A DNA stretch of 13,792 nt from an uncultured Eubacteriales bacterium (GTDB lineage Bacteria; Bacillota; Clostridia; Oscillospirales; Acutalibacteraceae), in the NCBI GenBank assembly GCA_900319615.1, contig ONPE01000135.1, forward strand, positions 1-13,792, in the 5' to 3' direction. The position numbers were made by a program, and so were the translations under genes. Shown piece after piece: positions 1 through 7,026 of this stretch (position 1 is the first letter of the stretch; every line of letters begins with the position of its first letter). The notes under the pieces were generated by a model. It made no database searches. It was not told the origin of the DNA and worked only from the letters and a program-made list of their open reading frames with translations.

Positions 1-88
1 AGACGAGGCTCCCTACTACTCACGCAGGGCTTCATCCAAAGCCGATACCGGCGAGGTCTACGTACCGCGCAGAACAAGAGCAAAATAA
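1..88 (+). CDS. 3' end of an unidentified gene (partial)
   Basis: The most protein-like of the three plus frames is the second one. It reads 28 codons from base 2 to a TAA at 86-88 and gives a basic, Ser/Arg-rich tail ending in VPRRTRAK. A strong terminator follows 21 bases later, which supports a real gene ending here. The rest lies outside the window, so no function can be given. It is read toward the phage-type run and is not part of it. A neighbouring frame stays open to a TAA near 102, so the frame choice is only moderately sure. Confidence 0.45.
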   Translation, partial: DEAPYYSRRASSKADTGEVYVPRRTRAK

Positions 89-108
89 CTTCACAAACAT
101 AAAAATCA

Positions 109-144
109 CGCCTCCCGGCAACTGCTGTCGGGAGGCGCTTTTTT
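109..144 (+). terminator. Rho-independent terminator, possibly bidirectional
   Basis: A GC-rich hairpin pairs CGCCTCCCG (109-117) with CGGGAGGCG (129-137), extended by a G-T and a C-G pair, and is followed by six T residues (139-144). It would end the plus-strand gene that stops at 88. On the minus strand the same stem is followed by a weaker T-rich stretch, so it may also end the phage-type operon whose last gene stops at 245. Confidence 0.85.
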
Positions 145-166
145 GCTTTTCTCTATTCAGTTTATA

Positions 167-200
167 CCGATATTCCGTTAAAAGCATTGACAAATATCGG
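167..200. repeat. 8-bp inverted repeat between operon end and terminator
   Basis: CCGATATT at 167-174 is repeated inverted as AATATCGG at 193-200, with an 18-base spacer. There is no T tract in either direction, so it is not a typical terminator. It could be a transcript-end hairpin or a chance match. The 89-244 stretch holds only this and the terminator. Confidence 0.35.
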
Positions 201-244
201 CAGGACAAGTGCTAATGCGTCTTAATGAAAATCAGTATCGTATT

Positions 245-703
245 TTATTTGAATGCGATCACCGTATACTGCGCGCCGCTCTCGTTCAGGCTCACGCGAA
301 TGCCGTCGGCGTTCTCTGCGATCTGGCGCACGATAATGCCCGAGGTGGTTACGCTGACGCCGGTAGAGAAGCCGTAGCCGTTGGTCGCGATACCGAAGTT
401 GGCTGTATTTTTGTTGTCAAACCAGCCTGCCGGTATGCGCTTGAAAACGATCGCCAGCTGCGGTGTAAAGCCGAGCTGTATGGTGCGCTCTGCGCTGCCG
501 TCTCCGGCGTAGATGCTCACCGTGTACGGGGTGTTCAGCTTATCCTGCTGAGCCGCGCTGAGATGGATAGCGCTGTCAAGGATATGACCGCCCAGCTGCG
601 TATCTATGATGTTGTTGTCAGATACAAAGTCCGCGCGCTTCGGGCGGTCGCCTGCCGCCCAGGCGCTCAGGTGCAGATTTGTCGTAAAATTGCTTGAAGC
701 CAT
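245..703 (-). CDS. Phage tail fibre / receptor-binding protein
   Basis: This 152-residue protein is the last gene of the run, in the place where tail fibres follow baseplate J and YmfQ. The N-terminal part (about residues 1-45, with NLHLSAW, RADFVSDNN and IIDTQLGGHI) resembles the short docking segment of Clostridia phage fibres. The C-terminal part (about 60-152) is beta-rich with RTIQLGFTPQLAIVFKR and ends in QYTVIAFK, like a small receptor-binding tip domain. It starts at ATG 703 with AAAGGA seven bases upstream, overlapping the YmfQ stop region. It is short for a fibre, and no chaperone gene follows it. The role in host-surface binding is inferred from position and pattern. Confidence 0.75.
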   Translation of the reverse strand: MASSNFTTNLHLSAWAAGDRPKRADFVSDNNIIDTQLGGHILDSAIHLSAAQQDKLNTPYTVSIYAGDGSAERTIQLGFTPQLAIVFKRIPAGWFDNKNTANFGIATNGYGFSTGVSVTTSGIIVRQIAENADGIRVSLNESGAQYTVIAFK

Positions 704-716
704 CGTTTCATCCTTT

Positions 717-1280
717 CTATGAATTGCTTCGCAGGTCGAGCTCGTTCCATGTCAGATCCTCTTCATCGAACTGAGCGAAAGTGAGGTCGAGCGCGTCGAT
801 CTGATCCCATGTCAGAGTATTGAAGGTCAGCTGGAACTCGATATGAGCCGGGATTATCTTGCTGACCTGACCTCTGATATACGCCTGCTCCCTCGGAGAA
901 TAATCCGTCGTAGCAGTGATATTCAGCCTGCCAAGCTCGGGATACTCGTCTATGGTGCAGCTAAGGCCGAAGCTGTCCAGTGCCTTGCGGATGCCTGCAA
1001 GGGTAAAATCGCCCTCGCCGAGATTCATGCGCAGGTAAAGCCTCTCGCGCCTTTCGGCAAGGCTCAGATCAGACCTCACGGGGCCGAACAGCTCCTCATA
1101 GACGCTGAGCCCGAGTTCGCCTGCCGTAGATATGAACCTCTCGCGGAACATATCATCCAGATCCTCATACAGAAGATCGAGCTCCTCCGCATATACTCTG
1201 AGCTCGTGCCCGAGATTGACGGCGTCGGGAGAGTAAACTCCTACAGCCTCCGTTGCAGCCTTCATCTTCTCATACGTCAT
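717..1280 (-). CDS. YmfQ/XkdU-like baseplate protein (DUF2313 type)
   Basis: The protein has 187 residues and lies directly after baseplate J, the fixed position of XkdU/YmfQ proteins in PBSX- and Mu-like baseplates. There they link the wedge to the fibres. The N-terminal half is helical and acidic, with a YEDLDDMFRERFISTAG-type stretch. The middle (SLAERRERLYLRMN) matches the region where the family has its conserved arginine-rich helix. The C-terminus carries a repeated Trp motif (LTWDQIDALDLTFAQFDEEDLTWNEL, split here by residue class) that is common in Clostridia homologues. Its ATG lies two bases after the baseplate J stop, and only a weak GAGGGA site is present, which suggests translational coupling. 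Confidence 0.82.
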   Translation of the reverse strand: MTYEKMKAATEAVGVYSPDAVNLGHELRVYAEELDLLYEDLDDMFRERFISTAGELGLSVYEELFGPVRSDLSLAERRERLYLRMNLGEGDFTLAGIRKALDSFGLSCTIDEYPELGRLNITATTDYSPREQAYIRGQVSKIIPAHIEFQLTFNTLTWDQIDALDLTFAQFDEEDLTWNELDLRSNS

Positions 1281-1281
1281 A

Positions 1282-2310
1282 TCAGTAATCCCTCACCAGT
1301 ATACTGTTCGCCACGGTGTACTTGCTGCCGTCGATGATGCGGTTGCCTCCGTAGCTCTCGAGGAACTGATAATCGAGCACGCCGTCGACATGATAGATTA
1401 TCTCGCCGATGTTGCTGAGCATGATATCATGCCCGATACCCAGCTCGTTGATGTACTTTGTAACAGCTGTGCGGACGTTCTCAGCGACGTCGTCGAAGTA
1501 GTAGCCGTCCCTGACGGTCAGCCTGATGTACAGGTTTATCTGTACCGGCGTAGGATGACACGCCCTCACATCCACGTTCAGCTCGCGCGCCTCGCTGAGA
1601 AGCTCCTGTATCTGCGCGAGCTTTGCGTCGGTGATAGGCACGCCCTTGCCGCAGGCGTAGACGTCCACGGTACCGGCTCCGCGCGCACAGCCGACCACTG
1701 ACGCCGAGTACACACCGTCTACCGACATAGCGATAGAGCGATAATATGCGGCGTTGGTGCCGTTGGAGATGTTCACATAGCTGTCGAGCACCCTCGCGCG
1801 GAGCTCGGCGTCGCTTTCATCATCGCTGCCGCCGATAAAGGGATCGTCGTTCCTCACGCTGCCGACGCCGATGACCGGGGTGACCATGAAGCCGATCTTG
1901 TTTGCCCCGATATTATAGTCATAGCCGTTCTCCGCCGCCTCGACTTCTATAGCGACGGAATTGTGCGTGGAGGTCATGGGATAGTCGTATTTGGTGACGA
2001 ATCTCTTCATGTTGTCCGCAGTGCAGACGACGGTGCCCTGCGGTATGAGGATGTCGCCGTGGATCTCTGACTCGGAAATGAAAACGACTTCTCCCTCCGC
2101 CTTCGTGCCGGCTCTGCGGCTGAGACCTCTCTGCGCAGCGTGCGCGTCAAGGTACTCGCCCTGCGCCGTAGTCGGGAACATCTGGCGAAGTATGTACTCC
2201 GCATAGGCTCTCTCGTTGAATATCTCGCCGGCGAGAGTCCGCAGCCTGAGCATTATATCCGACTCATTCTCCGGCTGTATGCCGCTTATCTGGCGATAGC
2301 GGTCGGTCAT
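1282..2310 (-). CDS. Baseplate wedge protein J (gp47/XkdT-like)
   Basis: This protein of at least 342 residues belongs to the baseplate J family, which builds the wedge ring around the hub. The family signature GGSDDESDAELRARVL lies near residue 165, followed by a beta-rich core and a C-terminal domain. It sits between the gp25-like and YmfQ-like genes, as in PBSX. ATG 2310 is the first ordinary start but has no ribosome binding site. The open frame continues upstream through codons reading YNDILTR, which look like the family N-terminus. A GGAGG lies nine bases before an in-frame CTG at 2340. The true start may therefore be 2340, overlapping the gp25-like gene by 17 bases. Confidence 0.9.
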   Translation of the reverse strand: MTDRYRQISGIQPENESDIMLRLRTLAGEIFNERAYAEYILRQMFPTTAQGEYLDAHAAQRGLSRRAGTKAEGEVVFISESEIHGDILIPQGTVVCTADNMKRFVTKYDYPMTSTHNSVAIEVEAAENGYDYNIGANKIGFMVTPVIGVGSVRNDDPFIGGSDDESDAELRARVLDSYVNISNGTNAAYYRSIAMSVDGVYSASVVGCARGAGTVDVYACGKGVPITDAKLAQIQELLSEARELNVDVRACHPTPVQINLYIRLTVRDGYYFDDVAENVRTAVTKYINELGIGHDIMLSNIGEIIYHVDGVLDYQFLESYGGNRIIDGSKYTVANSILVRDY

Positions 2311-2323
2311 TCTTGTTAGTATA

Positions 2324-2668
2324 TCATTGTAGGATTCCAGATAGATCCACCTCCGTAGTCGTTTCGTTGTCCTGACAGGTCACGCGGATGACAGCGACGA
2401 GCCCGCTGCATGAGAGCACCTCTACCGAGGTACCGTGGATATCGGAGCACGACTCCTTTATCAGCAGATCGAGCTTTTCCAAAAGCAGCGGATCATCCGC
2501 GCTCAAGCCGCTGTAGTCGGTACCGAGTTCCCTGTCGTATATAAAATCGCCCTTTACGGTGAGCGCAGAGATGCGCACGCGCTGTACGGCTTCTTCGATA
2601 CCGGTTATGTACTCGTAACTGCCCGAAGAGAGCATGGCTATATCGCCGTCGCTGATACGCATATCCAT
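2324..2668 (-). CDS. gp25-like baseplate wedge protein (XkdS type)
   Basis: A protein of about 114 residues with the gp25/lysozyme-like wedge fold pattern. An N-terminal segment of IRISDGD type precedes the conserved YDRELGTDYSG motif, which takes the place of the family EPR/ELG core, and then a helix (LLEKLDLLIKESC). The family joins the sheath/tube initiation complex to the wedges, and finding it without a sheath gene is notable. The start is ATG 2668, seven bases after GGGAGG and overlapping the spike stop codon. GTG 2671 is a possible alternative three bases upstream. It lies directly before baseplate J, the normal order. Confidence 0.85.
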   Translation of the reverse strand: MDMRISDGDIAMLSSGSYEYITGIEEAVQRVRISALTVKGDFIYDRELGTDYSGLSADDPLLLEKLDLLIKESCSDIHGTSVEVLSCSGLVAVIRVTCQDNETTTEVDLSGILQ

Positions 2669-3006
2669 CACGTCGCCTCCCTGCCGTTTATCAGCACCTT
2701 GCCGTCGTTTTTCAGCACGATGGACGCTCCTCCTGCCGAATAGAGCATCAGCTCGCCCTCTTCGAGCTCCTCGTCGGGTGCCGTTATCACTCCTGCGCAG
2801 ACGGCGCCGCCGGAGCTCTGCACCACCACCGTCTGCAGTCCCGGAGCAGGCACATACGCTATGCCTGCCGGAGCCACAAGCGGCAAACGCTTGTAGTCGC
2901 GTGTAGAAGCTACACCCACGCGCCCCTCGTATGTCGAGCGTATCTCGCCGAGGGACGATTCTTCTTTTTCAAGCGACCTGCCTGCTATATATTCATTCAT
3001 CCACAT
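2668..3006 (-). CDS. Short gpV/gp45-like baseplate spike protein
   Basis: This 112-residue protein fits the Mu gp45/P2 gpV spike group. Residues about 20-75 look like the small OB-fold (RVGVASTRDYKRLPLVAPAG, then QTVVVQSSGGAVCAGVI). The C-terminus carries the beta-strand signature GGASIVLKNDGKVLINGREAT, typical of the start of the spike beta-helix. It ends there, without an extended needle or a His-rich iron-binding tip. The start is ATG 3006, sharing TGATG with the hub gene stop, with AGGAGG eight bases upstream. The frame stays open upstream to 3162, but that part lies inside the hub gene and is not used. Confidence 0.78.
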   Translation of the reverse strand: MWMNEYIAGRSLEKEESSLGEIRSTYEGRVGVASTRDYKRLPLVAPAGIAYVPAPGLQTVVVQSSGGAVCAGVITAPDEELEEGELMLYSAGGASIVLKNDGKVLINGREAT

Positions 3007-3902
3007 CAGTTGTTCCTCCTTTTGAGCGTTACGTCCGTGTATCCGCCGCTTTTTGTCAGGCGATAGCGCAGCGAGCTGATATACAGCCCCTTTGCGACGT
3101 CGAAGGGAGCGTCGTCTATCACCGCTGCACAGCCGTCGTATCCAAGCAGACACGACGGACACCTCAGCCTTACCGAATACGCTTTAGCGGCGCTGTTTTT
3201 GAGCATAGCGTCGGCGCAGCGCATCGGGCTGCCGGTCAGCAGGGCGTTGAGGTATCTCACCCTGACTATCCCCCTGCCGACAGCAGAGATATCCGATATC
3301 GTGCGGTCATAGCCGCCGGGATTCTCTGTCTTTATCTTCACCGCAGAGAGCTCCTCGCACCGCTTGTGCAGCTCGCGGATATCCGTATAACGCACGCTCT
3401 TCTCGCCGAAGCGCACCGCCTCTTCCCTCTTCAAGCCCTTGAGCCACAGCACGCCGTCGGAGCTGACCCTCGGAGCGCAAGAGTAGCAGGCGTTGCAGAA
3501 GTTTTTGAGCACGCTCCAGCACGACGAGCCCTTGGCTACCGTCTGCTCGCCGAAGTACACGGCGTCGTCATTATCGCCGACCATAAGCGATGCGGACGGA
3601 TGATCGTATACGCACGGCATGGCTTCGTTGTCGAGCAAGAGCGCCGCCATGCTTCGCGCCGAAATGCGCAGATCGTATTCTCCGCCCAGCATCGTATGCT
3701 CCTCCTCGTCGACGATGCCCTTAAACAAAAGCCTGTCGTCGTCGAATACGGAGATAACGGCGGCTTCCGCAGTCTCGACATACGGGAACACCGCATACAG
3801 CGAGTCGGCAGGCACCGCCTCATCCGCGTCTACGGTCAGACTGACGGGATAAGGCAGCTCGGTTTCAAGCCCGTTCACATCGTTCAGTATACATCTCAGC
3901 AC
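3006..3902 (-). CDS. Baseplate hub protein (XkdQ / gp27-like)
   Basis: This 298-residue protein lies between the LysM hub protein and the spike, the XkdQ position in PBSX-like phages. The start region (LPYPVSLTVDADEAVPADSL) matches the hub-domain N-terminus of the family. It is followed by a stretch of beta strands and DLRISARSMAALLLDN, which resembles the R-S-x-A-x-L-L-D-N segment of XkdQ/gpD-type hubs. The C-terminal beta domain ends GGYTDVTLKRR. Several cysteines cluster around residues 128-145 (CNACYSC) and 250-255. It starts at GTG 3902, overlapping the upstream stop. In the particle it should form the trimeric ring that carries the spike. Confidence 0.8.
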   Translation of the reverse strand: MLRCILNDVNGLETELPYPVSLTVDADEAVPADSLYAVFPYVETAEAAVISVFDDDRLLFKGIVDEEEHTMLGGEYDLRISARSMAALLLDNEAMPCVYDHPSASLMVGDNDDAVYFGEQTVAKGSSCWSVLKNFCNACYSCAPRVSSDGVLWLKGLKREEAVRFGEKSVRYTDIRELHKRCEELSAVKIKTENPGGYDRTISDISAVGRGIVRVRYLNALLTGSPMRCADAMLKNSAAKAYSVRLRCPSCLLGYDGCAAVIDDAPFDVAKGLYISSLRYRLTKSGGYTDVTLKRRNN

Positions 3903-4417
3903 AGTCTCACACGCTCCTCTGCATCAAGCTCATCTATATGCGGTATCTGCGGATTAAGCCGCACAAGGTCGTCTATCCCTACCCCGTAACGGTACCCGAT
4001 ATCCCACAGGGATTCGCCCTGCGATACGGTGATATAGTACGCTTCTTCGGGGATGCGGAGCCTCGGGCTCTGCGCCTCGACGAACACAAAGCGGTATTTC
4101 AGCACATCCTCATGCGGCTCCGACAGCAGACTGAGCTCTTTGAGATATGCGTAGATCGGGCGCAGATGCGGCAGGGCAAGCTTGCCGCGCTTTTGTGAAC
4201 GGTACAGCCGCTCGAGGGCGATATATTGCTCTAAGCAATCCGCTCCGTAGAGCTCCCCCTCGCCCGAGATCACGCACGGTCTGCGGTAAAGCTGCTCTGT
4301 ACGCGATATTCGCTTCACGGTAGTCAGCTCGCGCAGACGGCTCTCGTTCTCTATCGAGAGCTTGTGCGGATTATGGCTGAGGCTCAGCCCGTCAAAGCGC
4401 ATAGGGGCGTTCTTCAT
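3896..4417 (-). CDS. LysM baseplate hub protein (XkdP / gp53-like)
   Basis: The protein has 173 residues. The N-terminal domain (about 5-115) has the pattern of the XkdP / T4 gp53 group: FDGLSLSHNPHKLSIEN, a central GEGELYGADCLEQY, then LPHLRPIYAYLKEL and a KYRFVFVEA strand. Residues 127-172 form a single LysM domain (YYITVSQGESLWDIGYRYG ... LVRLNPQI). It has no signal peptide, which fits a structural baseplate role and not a secreted enzyme. It starts at ATG 4417, overlapping the stop of the 43-codon ORF by four bases. In ordinary phages the tape measure gene immediately precedes this one. Here it does not. Confidence 0.82.
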   Translation of the reverse strand: MKNAPMRFDGLSLSHNPHKLSIENESRLRELTTVKRISRTEQLYRRPCVISGEGELYGADCLEQYIALERLYRSQKRGKLALPHLRPIYAYLKELSLLSEPHEDVLKYRFVFVEAQSPRLRIPEEAYYITVSQGESLWDIGYRYGVGIDDLVRLNPQIPHIDELDAEERVRLC

Positions 4418-4545
4418 GTCAGCTTCACCTCGTCCTTCTCGGTATACGCCTTATCATAGCGGCGTGCGTCGCGCTCCATATAGATATCCAGGAGCTCGCC
4501 GTCCGGTTCACGGTATTCGGTCAACTGCTCGTGTTCATTCATCAT
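4414..4545 (-). CDS. 43-residue micro-ORF at the chaperone/tape-measure position
   Basis: The frame runs from ATG 4545 (a second ATG is at 4542) to TGA 4416-4414 and encodes 43 charged residues. It includes TEYREPDGELLDIYMERDAR and ends TEKDEVKLT. It overlaps the stop of the tube-like gene by eleven bases and the start of the LysM gene by four, so it fills the gap exactly and is translationally coupled. It has no hydrophobic segment. I do not recognise a family. Its place is where tail-assembly chaperones and the tape measure would be encoded. It could be a remnant, a tiny spacer protein or a hub-associated factor. Confidence 0.6.
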   Translation of the reverse strand: MMNEHEQLTEYREPDGELLDIYMERDARRYDKAYTEKDEVKLT

Positions 4546-4915
4546 CTATCACCCGTTTCGTATGTTTTTCGGCCTTGATAAGAAAAACTTCATTTATGCC
4601 CTTGTCGCCGCGAGCCTCGGTATGCCTCTCAACGACTCTGCAATCTTCGTAGCTGTACTCGAAGCTGTCGTCGCTGACAGAGAGCGTGAAGCTGCGATCC
4701 ATAGGCACCTGACTGCTGAACATCGAGAGCATCTTCAGCTTTATGCTGCAGGCACAGCCCTCGTTTATCCTGTCAAAGGGCGCGGAGCGCAGATACTCGA
4801 ACACCTCATGGTACACCGGCTTAGCTGTTGCGGTGAGCTCGGTCAAGCCGAAAATCTCGCTGCCGTCCACAGCAGCCCCGATATCCCTGCCGCGCAGTAT
4901 CCTAAGCTCGTTCAT
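4535..4915 (-). CDS. Small tube-like tail protein (tentative)
   Basis: This 126-residue protein takes the place of the tail tube gene (after the neck genes, before the hub genes). The sequence suits a compact beta protein: FGLTELTATAKPVYHEVFEYL, a central KLKMLSMFS, then YSYEDCRVVERHTEARGD and EVFLIKAEKHTKRVI. The last part resembles the closing strands of tube or tube-initiator proteins, where 'YEDCRV' and a final strand pair are common. ATG 4915 overlaps the preceding stop as ATGA and has GGAGG seven bases upstream. The family call is inference from order and pattern. It could instead be an adaptor that joins neck to hub. Confidence 0.55.
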   Translation of the reverse strand: MNELRILRGRDIGAAVDGSEIFGLTELTATAKPVYHEVFEYLRSAPFDRINEGCACSIKLKMLSMFSSQVPMDRSFTLSVSDDSFEYSYEDCRVVERHTEARGDKGINEVFLIKAEKHTKRVIDDE

Positions 4916-5302
4916 GCGGCGACCTCCTCACTCAGCAAGATGTATAGCTGCACAACAAGATCGCGGAACTCCGTGCGCGAGGCGGTATCGAAGCCGATAT
5001 CCGACAGCTTGAAGGAGCGTATCCATCTGTCGGTATCCTCGGCGTCCAGCGCGTCGGCGAGCATGGAGGTCACACGAAACAACCTCGGCAAGCATACCTT
5101 CCTCATCCCTGCCGACGCGGTCGCCGATGAAATACCTCGAGGGCTTTACCTCGATATCGCCGACTGTCACGGTATATCTGCCCATGGGATTGGGCGTTTT
5201 GTGAGGAGGATACGCCGGGATGAACGCGATATCGCTCATAGAGCTGCGGCGCTTCACGCGCGAGATCAGCTCATCTATCCTGTTGTCAGCAGACGTCGTC
5301 AT
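4912..5302 (-). pseudogene. Neck / tail-terminator-type protein, frameshifted
   Basis: ATG 5302 has AAGGAGG six bases upstream and opens a frame whose first about 73 residues look genuine (PMGRYTVTVGDIEVKPSRYF, then GRDEEGMLAEV). That frame then turns arginine-rich and ends at 4928. From about 5075 the frame shifted by one base carries the natural continuation: SMLADALDAEDTDRWIRSF, KLSDIGFDTASR and FRDLVVQLYILL, ending at 4912 in an ATGA overlap with the next gene. Together the two parts match the size and pattern of small neck or tail-terminator proteins of Clostridia phages. The span is 391 bases, not a multiple of three. A short deletion, a sequencing error or +1 recoding could each explain this. 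Confidence 0.7.
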
Positions 5303-5642
5303 AGTAATCCTCCTTACCCTGTACCGTGGGCATAAGGATAGCCCACACGTAAATGTCCTCGTCGTGAGCCGCGAACACCTCGGCGGTCACCACGGTGTAC
5401 ACCGTACCCTTGCAGGTCACGCGCATACCGTCGTCAAGCGGATGCTCCGGCGAGCCGATATACAGCAGATACCGGTTGTCGAAGTAGCCCGCGGGGATAT
5501 AGCGGTCGTTGATATACAGCCTGTGGCGCCGCCTGAGCGGCTGGACAAAGGCCTTGGCGACCTCTGCCCTGCCGTTGCGGCGGATGCTCACGGTGTTGCC
5601 GTAGCTCTCTAGCGCGCGTTCAAGATAATCAGCCATCCTCAT
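5286..5642 (-). CDS. Head-tail joining protein (head closure type)
   Basis: This 118-residue protein is coupled to the connector gene before it by an ATGA overlap and overlaps the following neck gene by 17 bases. The sequence is beta-rich, with RPNGRAEVAKAF-type and GYFDNRYLLYIGSPEHPL segments, then VTCKGTVYTVVTAEVF and a DIYVWAIL strand. That is the pattern of the small stopper or head-tail joining proteins found between connector and tail genes. Two Met codons are close together at the start (5642 and 5636). The role is inferred from position and pattern. Confidence 0.65.
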   Translation of the reverse strand: MRMADYLERALESYGNTVSIRRNGRAEVAKAFVQPLRRRHRLYINDRYIPAGYFDNRYLLYIGSPEHPLDDGMRVTCKGTVYTVVTAEVFAAHDEDIYVWAILMPTVQGKEDYYDDVC

Positions 5643-5995
5643 ACGCGCACTCTCCTGAAGGCGAAGCCTCCGCTCACATCAATGATATCGGAAATACTCT
5701 CGCGCTCAGCCGCCCAGAGCTTCTCCGCATAGGCTCTGCGGTCATCCATCTGCATCTGGACGTCGCCAACCTTGAACGAGCTCAGCCCGTCGGCGCTGCC
5801 TGTCATACCGATCTTGTAAAAGGCGTATACGGCGCAGGCGTGCTCCAGACGGCGCATATCCGCTTCACAGAGCTCGCCGACCCTGCTCTCGAAGAACAGG
5901 CGGCAATCCTCGATGATCGGCAAAAAGCGCGATACTTCCTTCATCTCAAGTCCCGACACAAGAGTGAAGCGCACGATGATCTCTTTCAGACTCAT
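5639..5995 (-). CDS. Head-tail connector protein (gp6 type)
   Basis: This 118-residue, mostly helical protein lies directly after the major capsid gene, the usual place of gp6/gp15-like connectors that form the ring below the portal. Predicted helices cover about residues 15-60 (LPIIEDCRLFFESRV, RLEHACAVYAFYKIG) and 75-105, with a short loop GDVQMQMDD between them. ATG 5995 has AGGAGG nine bases upstream, which starts right after the capsid stop. The stop overlaps the next start as ATGA. The call is by size, helical content and gene order. Confidence 0.7.
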   Translation of the reverse strand: MSLKEIIVRFTLVSGLEMKEVSRFLPIIEDCRLFFESRVGELCEADMRRLEHACAVYAFYKIGMTGSADGLSSFKVGDVQMQMDDRRAYAEKLWAAERESISDIIDVSGGFAFRRVRV

Positions 5996-6009
5996 GTGTC
6001 ACGACCTCC

Positions 6010-7008
6010 TTAATAGCTCAGCTTCTTGGACGCGTCGTTGTAGATCTTCGCAAAGCCGGCGATGCAGCTGATGGTCGCGCGCTCGAGCTGGCGATCGATC
6101 AGCTTGTCATAGTCCAGGGTGACGTCGCCTGCCACGACCTTCTCAAGGGCGCAGTTCTTATCCAGACCGATGATGTTCTTGCCGGTGAGAGCCGTGGTGT
6201 GGATGAGGCTCGCGCCGAGCGGAGTGATCATCCTGCCGGTGCCCTGGAAGTTCAGGCCGGCTGCTGCGTCCTTCATCTCGCTCATGCTCAGCAGGGCTGT
6301 CATAGCCTCGGTGGAGGCAAGCAGGGTGTTGAAGCTGAACGGCGACAGAGCGCTCCACATAGAGATGAGGTCGGCGTAGCTCAGGCTGCCGGAGGAGGCG
6401 GGACTCACGCTGCCGCAGGGGTTGTTGTTGCCGTCGCCGTTGACTATAACATCGACAGCGTCTGCCATCTGCGCTCTCGCGATATACGCGCCGATCTGCT
6501 TGAGCGTGACAGAGAAAAGGTCAATACGCTGGAAGCGAAGAGCCTCATAGGAGGATACCAGCATACGGCCGCGCTTGTGCAGAGGCACAAGGCTGTTGTT
6601 GGTCATGATCTTTGTCGCGGGGATGAACGCGCCCTCGTTCACGCGCTTGAGGCTGATATCGTCGTCGGAGCTGATGGAGCGGTAGTCCATGCCGTCGATA
6701 CGGGTGACGGTAGCAACGACGTCGCCGAGGACGTCAGCTTCTGCGATACCGGCTGATACGGCGCGGCTGACATACTCAGGGAAGAGCGCGGCGGAGTTGG
6801 AGTTCATGAAGAACTTCTCGATGGTGTCGGAGCCCTTGCCGCTTACCTTGATGTCAAAGCGCTTGAGCTGACGGGAGAAGGCGTCGAGCCCCTCGAGAGC
6901 AGTACCCTTGTAGTTCTCGGAGGGATCCATGGCCTCCAGTACCTCGGTCAGCGATTTGCCGCTCTGGTACATACCCTTCTCTAATGTAATATTCTCAAAA
7001 GTAGCCAT
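6010..7008 (-). CDS. Major capsid protein (HK97 fold type)
   Basis: The 332-residue protein is flanked by a decoration-like gene and a connector gene and lies downstream of the protease, as expected for the HK97-fold major capsid protein. The N-terminal about 60 residues are helical and charged (LTEVLEAMDPSENYKGTALEGLDAFSRQLKRFD, read as two parts) and could act as a delta-like scaffold segment removed on maturation. The rest is typical: FPEYVSRAVSAGIAEAD, a beta-rich E-loop region near RSISSDDDISL, then a P-domain/A-domain pattern with NTLLASTEAMTALL and AKIYNDASK near the end. It starts at ATG 7008 with AAAGGA eight bases upstream. It is intact. Confidence 0.85.
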   Translation of the reverse strand: MATFENITLEKGMYQSGKSLTEVLEAMDPSENYKGTALEGLDAFSRQLKRFDIKVSGKGSDTIEKFFMNSNSAALFPEYVSRAVSAGIAEADVLGDVVATVTRIDGMDYRSISSDDDISLKRVNEGAFIPATKIMTNNSLVPLHKRGRMLVSSYEALRFQRIDLFSVTLKQIGAYIARAQMADAVDVIVNGDGNNNPCGSVSPASSGSLSYADLISMWSALSPFSFNTLLASTEAMTALLSMSEMKDAAAGLNFQGTGRMITPLGASLIHTTALTGKNIIGLDKNCALEKVVAGDVTLDYDKLIDRQLERATISCIAGFAKIYNDASKKLSY

Positions 7009-7026
7009 ATTATCAATCCTTTCTTA

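Noticed and set aside
187..216. A plus-strand TTGACA with a GCTAAT 18 bases downstream, promoter-like and antisense to the fibre gene.
   Set aside because: The -10 match is weak, it sits inside an inverted repeat arm, and no plus-strand gene follows. Plus-strand frames there mirror the fibre gene.
2931..3989. Long plus-strand open frame of 352 codons.
   Set aside because: It mirrors the XkdQ-like hub and neighbouring genes on the other strand, has unnatural composition and no ribosome binding site.
5065..5090. Programmed frameshift like that of tail chaperones G/GT.
   Set aside because: No slippery heptamer or stop-linked +1 site is visible, and the gene sits before the tube-like gene and not after it. 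A mutation or small deletion is likelier.
4562..5335. Long plus-strand open frame of 257 codons across the tube-like and neck genes.
   Set aside because: It is antisense to coupled minus-strand genes with good ribosome binding sites. Open only because of GC-rich codon structure.
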